Shown in pieces: positions 7,444 through 14,888 of a stretch of 15,316 bases of DNA. This stretch comes from Syntrophaceae bacterium UBA4778 (lineage in GTDB: Bacteria; Desulfobacterota; Syntrophia; Syntrophales; UBA4778). The position numbers and the translations under genes were made by a program. Location: NCBI GenBank assembly GCA_002403175.1, contig DHHG01000060.1, forward strand, positions 1 through 15,316, given 5' to 3'. The notes beneath the pieces were generated by a model, which was given only the letters and a program-made list of their open reading frames with translations, did no database searches and was not told the origin of the DNA. Position 1 is the first letter of the stretch. Each line of letters opens with the position of its first letter.

Positions 7444-9462
7444 TTACTTAATTACGGTTGATAGTTCCTCGCTCGGATCACTTTCCAAGTCATCCTTATC
7501 AACAGCCGTAACGACATATATTTTTTGTTTGCCTTTGGCATTCTCCGTATCTGCGAATTTATTATCTCGGATCGACTGCAGCTTATGGAATCCAGAGGAA
7601 TCCTTTTCATAGACAACATAGGATACGATATCCGGTTCCTTATTGATTTTCCAGGTTATCTCAATTCTGCCTTCGCTACTGTTGATCTTAAATCCGGACG
7701 GGCTCTGGGGCCGCGATTTGGTTAACGCCGAAATAGTTTCAGAGCTGTTGCTTTCCAGCCCGACCCGATTAAAGGTCGTGAGATAATAATGATATCTCGT
7801 ATTGTCTTCCAGTTTCCGATCACCGGAGAAAGAAAAATCGGATTTCCTTTCCGGATCAGTAAAGGTTTTGCTGTTCCTACCCTCGATTTTTTTGATCAAT
7901 TCGAATTTGCCCGGACCGCTGCCGGCATCCTTGGCACGGTATAAACAATATCCTTCAACTTCCTCCTGGGCGGTTACATTCCAGGATAATTCAATCTTTC
8001 CAGCCTGGCCGCTGATAGCAGCCAGCTTTTCCGGCCTCGGTGGTTTACCTCTGGTAACGGCGGAAATCGTCAGAGATGGGGAAGTCTCTAGTTCCGGCTG
8101 TTCATAAGACGTCACCTGATAAAAATATCTCGTGTTATCACCCAGCCCTTCTGTATCTTTAAAGGTAATCTGACCATTTCCCTTAAGGGCTTCGATTTTG
8201 GATATCCTTTTGAAACCGCCGCTTTCTTCGGTGCTCCGGTAAATATAATACCCGTTGATGAGCGGGGAAACGGGATCCCATTTCAGGTGAATCTCTCGGA
8301 TCATATCCCCTGCTGCGAAAACGGTTGAAAGTACGGGTATGGTTTTACCGGGAACCGGGACCGAAAATTCGCTTTCAATTCCCTTCTCGTTCAGTGCGGT
8401 CAGTCTGTAAAAATATGTTTTTCCATCTCTCAACATCCCGTCCACGTAATCCACCTTAAACAGATCGTCCAGAGAGGATTTGCCGAGATCGGAATCCTTC
8501 AGTGTCTTAATTTCTTTATATGGGCCTGTTTCGGAATCGGAACGGTAAATCCTGTAAGCCACTATCGGGAACGGGTCATCACTGTGCTGCGGACTGGGAG
8601 CCCATACCAATCGCATAATTTTAACGCCGCCCTCGATTTTAAGAATAATCGGCTTGTTCGGAGCGGGTACGGTAACCGCCTTCACTATTTTTGAAAATTG
8701 GCTCTGGGCACCTGTTTTATTGTATCCTCTGATCTTGTAAAAATAAGAAGTTTTCTTTTCCAGCCCCTTATCAAGGTATTCCAATCCATCTACCTGGGTT
8801 ATAGACGTAAACGGTCCGGAATCGCTCGTTGCGCGATATATTTTGTATCCTGCTGCCCGAAATGTAGGGGCATTGTGCCAAGTGAGATGTATGCTCATAT
8901 TTCCGGGACGGGTTTCAATATCGAACGGGGCTGTATCCGCGCGCTCACTTTCCAGTATTTCATTATTTACTTTGGCAATAACTGCTGAAACCGATTCGGC
9001 CAGCTTTTTCGATTCCGTTTCAAGACCGGTCTCTCCTAACAATGTCAGTGTAGTATCCAGAATGATTTTCTTCTGCCCCACGTGAACGACTTTACAGCGA
9101 ACAGAGAGGATCTGCCCGGTTTTTTCGATCTGGCCCATAACGACCACATCAAGAGCCAATCGCGTTCCGATGAGTATCGCATTTTCCGGGTCATCGTTCT
9201 GCTGCAGCTCATTCATGGAAAGAAAAGTTTCCAGTTCCTTTTTATCCAGCAGACAGATGGCTGTATAGTTTCTAAGGGAATCCGACAAAAAATTGGAAAC
9301 AGTCGTTCCGTACCCGGATGCATCCAAACTGGATGATACAAAATTAAAAATGGATAGTTTGACCGGCTGGGCTGAGGCGTTCGCCACAACACACAGGCAA
9401 AAGATCATTCCCAGGCAAATAGAAATAACACGCTTTCTGTTCATTCCTCTTACACTACTCAT
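7444..9462 (-). CDS. Secreted protein: CsgG/FlgO-like N-terminal domain plus five FN3 domains
   Basis: 672 residues. Signal peptide with likely cleavage after NASA (residue 31). Residues 33-168 look like the CsgG/TolB-N/FlgO fold (VKLSIFNF, then ILIGTRLALDVVVMGQI). Five fibronectin type III domains follow at about 178-265, 267-377, 380-470, 474-582 and 585-672; each shows a W near the second strand (LTWH, LVWA, LKWD, LSWN, ITWK), a YxIY/YxVY strand and a Y-x-Y strand (SYFYKI, TYFYRL, RYFYQV, RYHYYL). FN3 arrays generally bind proteins or polysaccharide, so this could be an adhesive or spacer arm held by the N-terminal domain. Start: ATG at 9462 has only a weak upstream site; an ATG six codons later has AGAGGA almost touching it, too close for comfort. 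It sits between the TPR-CsgG and small-protein genes with gaps of 32 and 34 bases, an operon arrangement. Confidence 0.88.
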   Translation of the reverse strand: MSSVRGMNRKRVISICLGMIFCLCVVANASAQPVKLSIFNFVSSSLDASGYGTTVSNFLSDSLRNYTAICLLDKKELETFLSMNELQQNDDPENAILIGTRLALDVVVMGQIEKTGQILSVRCKVVHVGQKKIILDTTLTLLGETGLETESKKLAESVSAVIAKVNNEILESERADTAPFDIETRPGNMSIHLTWHNAPTFRAAGYKIYRATSDSGPFTSITQVDGLEYLDKGLEKKTSYFYKIRGYNKTGAQSQFSKIVKAVTVPAPNKPIILKIEGGVKIMRLVWAPSPQHSDDPFPIVAYRIYRSDSETGPYKEIKTLKDSDLGKSSLDDLFKVDYVDGMLRDGKTYFYRLTALNEKGIESEFSVPVPGKTIPVLSTVFAAGDMIREIHLKWDPVSPLINGYYIYRSTEESGGFKRISKIEALKGNGQITFKDTEGLGDNTRYFYQVTSYEQPELETSPSLTISAVTRGKPPRPEKLAAISGQAGKIELSWNVTAQEEVEGYCLYRAKDAGSGPGKFELIKKIEGRNSKTFTDPERKSDFSFSGDRKLEDNTRYHYYLTTFNRVGLESNSSETISALTKSRPQSPSGFKINSSEGRIEITWKINKEPDIVSYVVYEKDSSGFHKLQSIRDNKFADTENAKGKQKIYVVTAVDKDDLESDPSEELSTVIK

Positions 9463-9494
9463 TTTACACCAGGCTAGATTTCGGATAGGACGGG

Positions 9495-11477
9495 CTACAT
9501 ATCCTTGGTCAGGTCGTAAATCAAATCCTTTGCACTTTTGGATATCGGTGTCGCTATCCCCTTTAGGTTTTCATCATAAATAGCATTGATAAATTTCTCG
9601 ATAGCATCTTCGGTATTTCGTCTTTTTAACTGTAGCTGAGCCTGTTTGAAATATGCTATTTCAAGGCTCTGAAAATGTTTGAGAACGCTCTGTCCCATTT
9701 CGGAAATTTTCGCGTTTGTCAATTCATCTAGGACATCCAGTTCCGTAGGCAATTCCAGCAAGTCCTGTGAAATATTTGCCATTGGCACCCCGTCCTGATA
9801 CTTATCCTCTTTGCTCAGTTTTCCCGATACCGTATTGGCAAAAAGATTTTCTCCCGTTCTGGTATCTACTAGTTTATAAGAGGTCTCTATGCTTGCCATG
9901 ATCTTGGCGTACCCCGATTTAAATGAAATGAGCTGGTAATTTCTTTTTTTAATGGTTCTGGGTGGGGCCGCTTTCAAATCATTTTCCGTCGGACTTTTAT
10001 GCAATATCAGCCAATCGGAAAAAGCGGGATTATGCATCTCTTCTTCATCAACCAGGACTTTAACCTGATTGACGCTCGGGTAATCCTTGTACTCCGTTGT
10101 GAAGCGGAGCACATCACCCATGATAAAGGTATCGATTCCGCCCATTTTTCCAACCTTCTGAACGGCGTCGACATCGACAAGACCGGTCTGGCCGAGCTGT
10201 AATTCCTTCAGAATCGATTCAAGATTTTCCCGTTCAATAATGCGAAGATCGCCACTGGCATTTTTGTACAGAAAAGTAATAAGTTTGTTGGCGACGATCT
10301 TCCCTGCATCTTTGCTGCCACTCGGACCTTTGAAATCGAAGACAGCGATTGATCTCCTGATCCGCTTTTTAATATTATCTCTGGTTTCCTGAACACGATG
10401 AAAAATATTCTTGTAATTCGGATCAAGTGATTCGACCATCTGATACCAAATGAGACTGTTCCCCCATTGCGCATGCTCGGCATACTTGTCGGCCCTATCC
10501 ATCATCCTGCCGCATAGATTATTGGTAAATTCCTTTTGCAACAGATTATCCCTGAGGGAGGGAGAGTATGAATTCGCAAGTTGCAGTTTTCTGAATGCCT
10601 GACCCAGTTTACCCTGTCGCATGGCTTTCATTGATTCATCAAAGAGGCACTGGCTCGCTTTCGCCTTGATATCCGTAAGGGTTTTTAAAACAAATTTATC
10701 ATCAGGCTGATATTCCAAAGCCTTTTCGTACATGAAAACCGCCCTTTCCCAATCGGAAGCCAATACTGCCTTGCTCCCCTCTCGGGTATAATATGGGGCG
10801 TTGTCCCTATCTTTCGCTTTTGCGTAAAGATCTGCCGTGTCCAGGTAATTTGATTTTAGATCCAGAACGGTTTTGAAAGATAATGCTGCGAGATTCCACC
10901 GTTCCTGCCTTCCGAAATCAATCGCCTGTTTATAATGGAATTGAATGGCGCTTTGCGATGCAGATTCCAATTTGTCCGATGTATCTTCATAACCGGGAAA
11001 GATGTTGTTCAAGCGCTTAAATTTCTCAATAGCTTCCAACCAATTCTCTTTTTTTAATTCCAGGTCGGCTTGCGCATAGAGCTTTTTTATTGTCTCGAGT
11101 AAGTCACTTCTTTTTTTGACCATTTCAGTTTTTTGTGCGGCAATTTCTTTATTGTCGGGGTCTAGGGAGCATGCAATATCCATTTCCTTCAGGACTTGAT
11201 CCATTTTGGGAATCGTGTCTGCGGTAAGCGTTTTGCTCATGCGGGTAGCATTTTCGAAATGGACTTTGGCTGACTGCTGCCTGGCCCGAAGGAGAGCGTC
11301 TTTATAATCTTGTCGTCCGGGGGCATCGGATAAGGACTTTTCATAGTAAATGATGGCTTCATCCCAGCGTTTGTTTGCGCTCAATTCCTCTCCGATTTTG
11401 AAGCTCTCGGAAACTACGCATCCGTACGCCGCTATAATGAAGAGTCCAGATATCACAAACCTTACAAACTTTCCCAT
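9495..11477 (-). CDS. TPR lipoprotein with a CsgG-type domain
   Basis: 660 residues from the ATG at 11477. The N-terminus has a hydrophobic stretch ending AAYGC, with Cys20 as probable lipidation site (the -3 residue is Ala, a weak lipobox). Residues 26-370 are largely helical with TPR-like units such as RWDEAIIYYEKSLSDAPG, NWLEAIEKFKRLNNIFPGYE, RWNLAALSFKTVLDLKSNY and DWERAVFMYEKALEYQPDD. A CsgG-type domain covers about 375-552: SIAVFDFKGPSG, LRIIERENLESILKEL, QKVGKMGGIDTFIMGDV, YKLVDTRTGENLF. A further TPR-like helix pair lies at 608-641. In curli systems CsgG forms a nonameric outer-membrane pore, but here the domain is fused to a long TPR arm and no csgA, B, E or F is near, so a curli role is unlikely. 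GTG at 11489 is in frame, but GAGGA five bases before the ATG favours 11477. Confidence 0.88.
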   Translation of the reverse strand: MGKFVRFVISGLFIIAAYGCVVSESFKIGEELSANKRWDEAIIYYEKSLSDAPGRQDYKDALLRARQQSAKVHFENATRMSKTLTADTIPKMDQVLKEMDIACSLDPDNKEIAAQKTEMVKKRSDLLETIKKLYAQADLELKKENWLEAIEKFKRLNNIFPGYEDTSDKLESASQSAIQFHYKQAIDFGRQERWNLAALSFKTVLDLKSNYLDTADLYAKAKDRDNAPYYTREGSKAVLASDWERAVFMYEKALEYQPDDKFVLKTLTDIKAKASQCLFDESMKAMRQGKLGQAFRKLQLANSYSPSLRDNLLQKEFTNNLCGRMMDRADKYAEHAQWGNSLIWYQMVESLDPNYKNIFHRVQETRDNIKKRIRRSIAVFDFKGPSGSKDAGKIVANKLITFLYKNASGDLRIIERENLESILKELQLGQTGLVDVDAVQKVGKMGGIDTFIMGDVLRFTTEYKDYPSVNQVKVLVDEEEMHNPAFSDWLILHKSPTENDLKAAPPRTIKKRNYQLISFKSGYAKIMASIETSYKLVDTRTGENLFANTVSGKLSKEDKYQDGVPMANISQDLLELPTELDVLDELTNAKISEMGQSVLKHFQSLEIAYFKQAQLQLKRRNTEDAIEKFINAIYDENLKGIATPISKSAKDLIYDLTKDM

Positions 11478-11482
11478 AACTG

Positions 11483-11487
11483 TCCTC
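11483..11487 (-). promoter_or_regulatory. Shine-Dalgarno sequence fixing the TPR-CsgG start
   Basis: GAGGA lies five bases before the ATG at 11477. It overlaps the codons that would follow the in-frame GTG at 11489, so the ATG is the better start. Confidence 0.7.
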
Positions 11488-11559
11488 ACTTTACATCAAC
11501 TGAAATGAATTCCGAACCGACTCAAAATTAACTTGCATATGGGGTAATTCCGCTCGTAT

Positions 11560-11575
11560 CCCTTGAGCACAAGGG
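11560..11575 (-). repeat. Short perfect stem-loop between the FlgT-like and TPR-CsgG genes
   Basis: CCCTTG (11560-11565) and CAAGGG (11570-11575) pair around a four-base loop. No T tract follows on either strand, so it is not an intrinsic terminator. It lies in a 147-base gap within the probable operon and could be a processing or stability element. A G7 run follows the upstream stop codon. Confidence 0.35.
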
Positions 11576-11624
11576 TAAGGCAGAAGAACCTTTCCAATTG
11601 CAAGAGATCTGTTTTCCCCCCCGG

Positions 11625-12758
11625 TTATTTCTGAGGAGGCGCTTCTTGCCCAGAATCAGAGAGGATGGCGGCCTCAATCTTATTTTGGGTTATTCCTGTT
11701 ATTCTGATCGTATTTTTTCCCAGACTCATAGCTGCAATATCTTCAGCCAGTCCGAGCGTTGTTCCCTTGATTTCCACATCGAGCTCCGCTGTATTCTGCT
11801 GAAACGACCGCTGGTGCAAATTTTTTATACCCTTAGCAGACTGCATCAGCTCTTCCTTGAATTGGCCCAAATCCTGAAACGAATTCAGACCGGAAATCAT
11901 GATTTTGATATTCGCTGTGTTCGTCAATTCGAAGGACCATTTTTCCAAAACTTGATCTACTATATTCTGCGCCAGCTTTTGTCCGGTCTCTTCGATCAGC
12001 AGCTTTACAACGTCGTCCATTCCTGTACGGGAACCGACAATCGCATCAGAGGCCATAACCTCGCCCGTATCTGCGTTCACTGCTTTGGCCGTAGAAGTTA
12101 CTTTATTGAATCTCATGGCAACACTGCCGACCTCAAAAGGACTGGTAGCCACATCGACATTCCCCATAAAGACAATTTCTGCGCCGCAGATCTGCCCCAT
12201 TTGCGCCACCTGTTTTGCGTCACTCGTCTGCGGAATCGGCCTTTTCTCAGAAAGATCGCAGGTAACCAGTTTGAAGCCCTTTTCCATGAGGTACTTCGTA
12301 ATGGCTGCTTCGGCAACGCTGTCACGCTTCGCCCCATTATGAATCATGATCAACACGCGTGGCTTGGATTTCCGGGTCAAAATCATATTGACCGCATCCA
12401 TGCGGTCGCGCAGTTTCTCAATGCCCACATCTGCATCAAGGATTACTCTGTATTGGTTCCCTTCCCGCTCTTCTGAAACGATATCATATGAGTTTAGATA
12501 ACCTTTGGACTCGGAGAGGATCAGATCGAGCTTTGTCTGATAATTCTCAATTTCCGTTGCACTGGAGATCATGACTCCCACGACCTTTTCAACTGCGTTT
12601 CGCTGGGCCTCGTCTATCGCCTTGGTTCTGGCGATGTCGATCAAGCTGTTGTGAATGGTGGCCATCCCTTGCGCGCGAACCTTATTCTGGGCGAAAATCG
12701 CTTCTGGCCGAATAATCAAAACCAGAGAGATGATCAGAGGAACCAATTTTCGGAACAT
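11625..12758 (-). CDS. FlgT-like exported protein (FlgT-N, CsgG-fold middle and C-terminal domains)
   Basis: 377 residues from the ATG at 12758. Signal peptide FRKLVPLIISLVLIIRPEAIFA with likely cleavage after residue 23. Residues 25-112 match the FlgT N-terminal (LPP20-related) domain: AIDEAQRNAVEKVVGVMISS, then ATEIENY and a GYLNSYDI strand. Residues 133-277 look like the CsgG/TolB-N/FlgO fold, starting PRVLIMI and containing AQMGQICGAEIVFMGNV. Residues 283-357 form a small alpha/beta domain (IKIMISGLNSFQDLGQFKEE). This order parallels Vibrio FlgT, a periplasmic H-ring protein of the flagellar basal body, but no flagellar gene is in the window. The start was chosen because of AAGAGAGAG just upstream and because the signal peptide follows directly; an ATG 18 codons earlier would bury it. 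Its 3' end is 147 bases from the TPR-CsgG gene. Confidence 0.85.
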   Translation of the reverse strand: MFRKLVPLIISLVLIIRPEAIFAQNKVRAQGMATIHNSLIDIARTKAIDEAQRNAVEKVVGVMISSATEIENYQTKLDLILSESKGYLNSYDIVSEEREGNQYRVILDADVGIEKLRDRMDAVNMILTRKSKPRVLIMIHNGAKRDSVAEAAITKYLMEKGFKLVTCDLSEKRPIPQTSDAKQVAQMGQICGAEIVFMGNVDVATSPFEVGSVAMRFNKVTSTAKAVNADTGEVMASDAIVGSRTGMDDVVKLLIEETGQKLAQNIVDQVLEKWSFELTNTANIKIMISGLNSFQDLGQFKEELMQSAKGIKNLHQRSFQQNTAELDVEIKGTTLGLAEDIAAMSLGKNTIRITGITQNKIEAAILSDSGQEAPPQK

Positions 12759-12818
12759 TTTCTCTCTCTTCCCGATGATACTTAGAATTTTTTTTATATC
12801 AGGTAATTGCAATTAAGA

Positions 12819-12838
12819 GGCCCCGGGAATTCGGGGCT
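12819..12838 (-). repeat. GC-rich hairpin in the leader of the FlgT-like gene
   Basis: GGCCCCG (12819-12825) pairs with CGGGGCT (12832-12838), with one G-U end pair, around a six-base loop. No T tract follows on the minus strand. It sits about 60 bases before the FlgT-like start codon. Confidence 0.5.
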
Positions 12839-12863
12839 AATTTCATCAATTGCGAGTGATACA

Positions 12864-12909
12864 CCCCAAAAATGGAATGAGCATGGCGGCGCTCCATTCT
12901 GATTTGGGG
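12864..12909 (-). repeat. Long interrupted hairpin upstream of the FlgT-like gene
   Basis: CCCCAAA (12864-12870) pairs with TTTGGGG (12903-12909) and AATGGA (12871-12876) with TCCATT (12893-12898), giving 13 pairs interrupted by a four-base CTGA bulge on one side. No T tract follows on either strand, which argues against a simple terminator. Confidence 0.5.
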
Positions 12910-13135
12910 AAAAATGAGTGAATTGCTAAACCATTTTTAAATAAATTGGTTTGTAGTCTGTAATCGTATTTTCTTTTGAGTTCAAGTATTTTTTTTGTAT
13001 CCGGGATAAGCCGGAGAGTTTAGAAATACAAAGATTAGATAGGTAGGTATACAGAAAGGACAGAAATACTCATCCTGTCTGCATTACAAAAGAAATGAAA
13101 AATATTCGATTGGAATCGCTTCGAGTTCAAATACG

Positions 13136-13966
13136 TCAGCAAACATAATCTTTCAAGGCAATCTGCCAGAATCTCATGGTCTTTTTACAATCCGTGGCAA
13201 ATTTTTTACAGCTTAAAACCGAATAAGAGGGTCTCAAGGCCTTCCTTGCCAAGTCGCCTGTCGAGATCGGATTCACTTCTACATCCTTTTTCCCTGCATA
13301 TTCCAATATTTTTAAAGCGAAGTCATACCAACTGCACCTGCCCCTGTTCGTAATATTATAAATACCGGAACACCCCTCTTCGATCAGGGTTTTAACAGCT
13401 CCCGCCAGATCCACTGTGTATGTTGGAGATCCGATCTGATCACTTACTACAGACAGTTTACCCCTCTCGGACTGATCGAGAATGGCCTTTACGAAATTTT
13501 TACCATTTTTGCCATACAACCAGGATGTCCTGATTATAAGAAACTTGCCTGCGAGTGCCCGAAGATACAACTCACCTTGCAGCTTGGCGTGACCATACGT
13601 ATTAATGGGATTGGGAGCATCTGTTTCAATATACGGTTCTCCTTTGGTTCCATCAAATATGTAATCGGTGCTGAAGTGCACGACCTTCAGGTTCCGTTCC
13701 TTGCAGACAATCCCGATATTGTTGACCCCTTCCGCATTGATTCGAAAGCATTTATCCGAATTGGTTTCGCAGCCGTCCACATCCGTATATGCGGCTGCAT
13801 TGATAACAACATCCGGATTTGTTTCTTCAACAACCGAATGGCAGTCTCTAAGCGACACGATATTGAAATCATCAATATCCTTTCCGATAACCTCGTGATC
13901 GGCCGACAATTTCGCATGAAGATCATGACCCAGCATGCCTTTATAACCAAGAAGAAGTATTTTCAT
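13136..13966 (-). CDS. rfbD: dTDP-4-dehydrorhamnose reductase
   Basis: Last step of dTDP-L-rhamnose synthesis: NAD(P)H-dependent reduction of dTDP-4-dehydro-L-rhamnose, supplying surface polysaccharide or O-antigen. 276 residues, slightly short of the usual 280-300. Extended short-chain dehydrogenase features: dinucleotide-binding GYKGMLG (7-13), AAAYTDVD (57-64), STDYIFDG (99-106, active-site Thr100), YGHAK (124-128, catalytic Tyr and Lys), RTSWLYG and SPTYTVDLA. The C-terminal RPSYSVLSCKK segment also fits the family. The other pathway genes (rfbA, rfbB, rfbC) are not here, so they must lie elsewhere if the pathway is complete. AGGG lies nine bases before the ATG. It is 85 bases downstream of truA and may be cotranscribed. 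Confidence 0.93.
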   Translation of the reverse strand: MKILLLGYKGMLGHDLHAKLSADHEVIGKDIDDFNIVSLRDCHSVVEETNPDVVINAAAYTDVDGCETNSDKCFRINAEGVNNIGIVCKERNLKVVHFSTDYIFDGTKGEPYIETDAPNPINTYGHAKLQGELYLRALAGKFLIIRTSWLYGKNGKNFVKAILDQSERGKLSVVSDQIGSPTYTVDLAGAVKTLIEEGCSGIYNITNRGRCSWYDFALKILEYAGKKDVEVNPISTGDLARKALRPSYSVLSCKKFATDCKKTMRFWQIALKDYVC

Positions 13967-14051
13967 TGCATTTTTCCCTATTCTGTTAAGAAATGGTTCC
14001 TAGGCCCCCAGCCGGAAAGGCAAAGCAGATGAGCAATTCTGAACAGCCGGG

Positions 14052-14789
14052 TTAATATTTCACCTCTTTAAGAAAAAGGCCTTGCGGCGGCGCCGTTGGA
14101 CCCGCCAGTTTTCTGTCCCTGGATTCCAGAATATCTTTAAAATCTGCTGGAGTCAACTTACCCTTTCCCACATAAACCAGGGTACCTATAATATTCCTGA
14201 CCATGTATTTCAAAAAACCGGTTGCCTCTATGGTAAAATGAATGAAGTCCTGATCGCGTTTCAAACTCCAGTCCAGGACTTCTCTTTCGGAACCCTCTGT
14301 TTCACTATTCGCCGCACAAAAACATAAAAAATCGTGTCTGCCGCTGATATAGGAGGCAGCCTCCACCATGGGATCGAGCTGAAGCTTTCCGGATACAAAC
14401 CATGAGAAATTCCGATAGAGTCCGGATCGGGTTGCGCTATTAAGAATCTGGTAAAGATAGACTTTGCTTTTGGCACTATACCTGGAGTGGAAATCAGGAT
14501 TCACTTCCTCTGCGGATTTAATAACAATGTCATAAGGCAGCATGCTGTTGAGTCCGAGCAGAATATTCCGCAGGGGCAGTTGAGAAATCGTTCTGAAATT
14601 GGCTACCTGATTGATAGCATGGACTCCGGCATCCGTCCTTCCGGAGCTGAAAAGAGTTGCTTTCTGCCCGGTCAGGATCTCAATCTTGTCTTCAATTATC
14701 TGTTGAATAGTCTGGAATCGGTTAATCTGTCTTTGCCAGCCATGATAGGCGGCCCCATCGTATTCAATAATTAATTTGACGTTTCTCAT
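14052..14789 (-). CDS. truA: tRNA pseudouridine(38-40) synthase TruA
   Basis: Isomerises uridines 38, 39 and 40 in the tRNA anticodon stem-loop. 245 residues, normal length. Motifs: N-terminal EYDGAAYHGWQRQ (9-21), SSGRTDAGVHA (48-58) with catalytic Asp53, DFHSRYSAKSKVYLY, and the C-terminal FLKYMVRNIIGTLVYVGKGK. The ATG at 14789 aligns with TruA N-termini, yet no Shine-Dalgarno sequence precedes it; instead there is a C/T-rich stretch. The start codon overlaps, as ATGA, the stop of a 31-codon frame at 14786-14881, which may point to translational coupling or be chance. It lies 99 bases downstream of pgk in the same direction. Confidence 0.97.
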   Translation of the reverse strand: MRNVKLIIEYDGAAYHGWQRQINRFQTIQQIIEDKIEILTGQKATLFSSGRTDAGVHAINQVANFRTISQLPLRNILLGLNSMLPYDIVIKSAEEVNPDFHSRYSAKSKVYLYQILNSATRSGLYRNFSWFVSGKLQLDPMVEAASYISGRHDFLCFCAANSETEGSEREVLDWSLKRDQDFIHFTIEATGFLKYMVRNIIGTLVYVGKGKLTPADFKDILESRDRKLAGPTAPPQGLFLKEVKY

Positions 14790-14888
14790 TCTGCAAAAAA
14801 AGAAAGGGTACGAGATTCCTGGATCCGGTCACTTTGAATGTGCCGTTTCCCGAATCCATTGAACCCTTCAGGCATTTCCATTTATTAT
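14790..14888 (-). promoter_or_regulatory. pgk-truA spacer: weak hairpin with T tract, possible attenuator
   Basis: On the minus strand the segments GGGT, GATTC and CGG can pair in order with CCG, GAATC and ACCC, ending directly before TTTCTTTTTTT (about 14795-14804). The pairing is interrupted by large loops, so a real terminator is doubtful; the T tract lies only a few bases before the truA start. Confidence 0.25.

Larger units (their letters stand above)
12759..13135. other. 377-bp spacer between rfbD and the FlgT-like gene, with two stem-loops
   Basis: No convincing gene on either strand. A 32-codon minus-strand frame starting near 12894 has no Shine-Dalgarno site. The region is AT-rich except for the two hairpins listed separately. 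A TATAAA-like hexamer near 12792-12797 could be a -10 box for the FlgT-like gene but lacks a clear -35. Close to the rfbD stop there is only a 4-5-bp CGATT/AATCG stem followed by a T-rich stretch, a weak terminator at best. Confidence 0.55.

Noticed and set aside
9495..11477. Curli secretion system based on the CsgG domain
   Set aside because: No curlin repeats (csgA/csgB), csgE or csgF nearby, and the domain is fused to TPRs.
11598..12476. Long plus-strand open frame (292 codons) opposite the FlgT-like gene
   Set aside because: Its translation is rich in Cys, His, Arg and Phe with no recognisable domain, and it lies wholly antisense to a gene with a clear signal peptide and family motifs.
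12795..12894. 32-codon minus-strand frame across the two hairpins
   Set aside because: No Shine-Dalgarno sequence and its codons are dictated by the palindromes.
13107..13125. Terminator directly after rfbD
   Set aside because: The stem is only 4-5 bp with a tiny loop, and the following T-rich stretch is interrupted.
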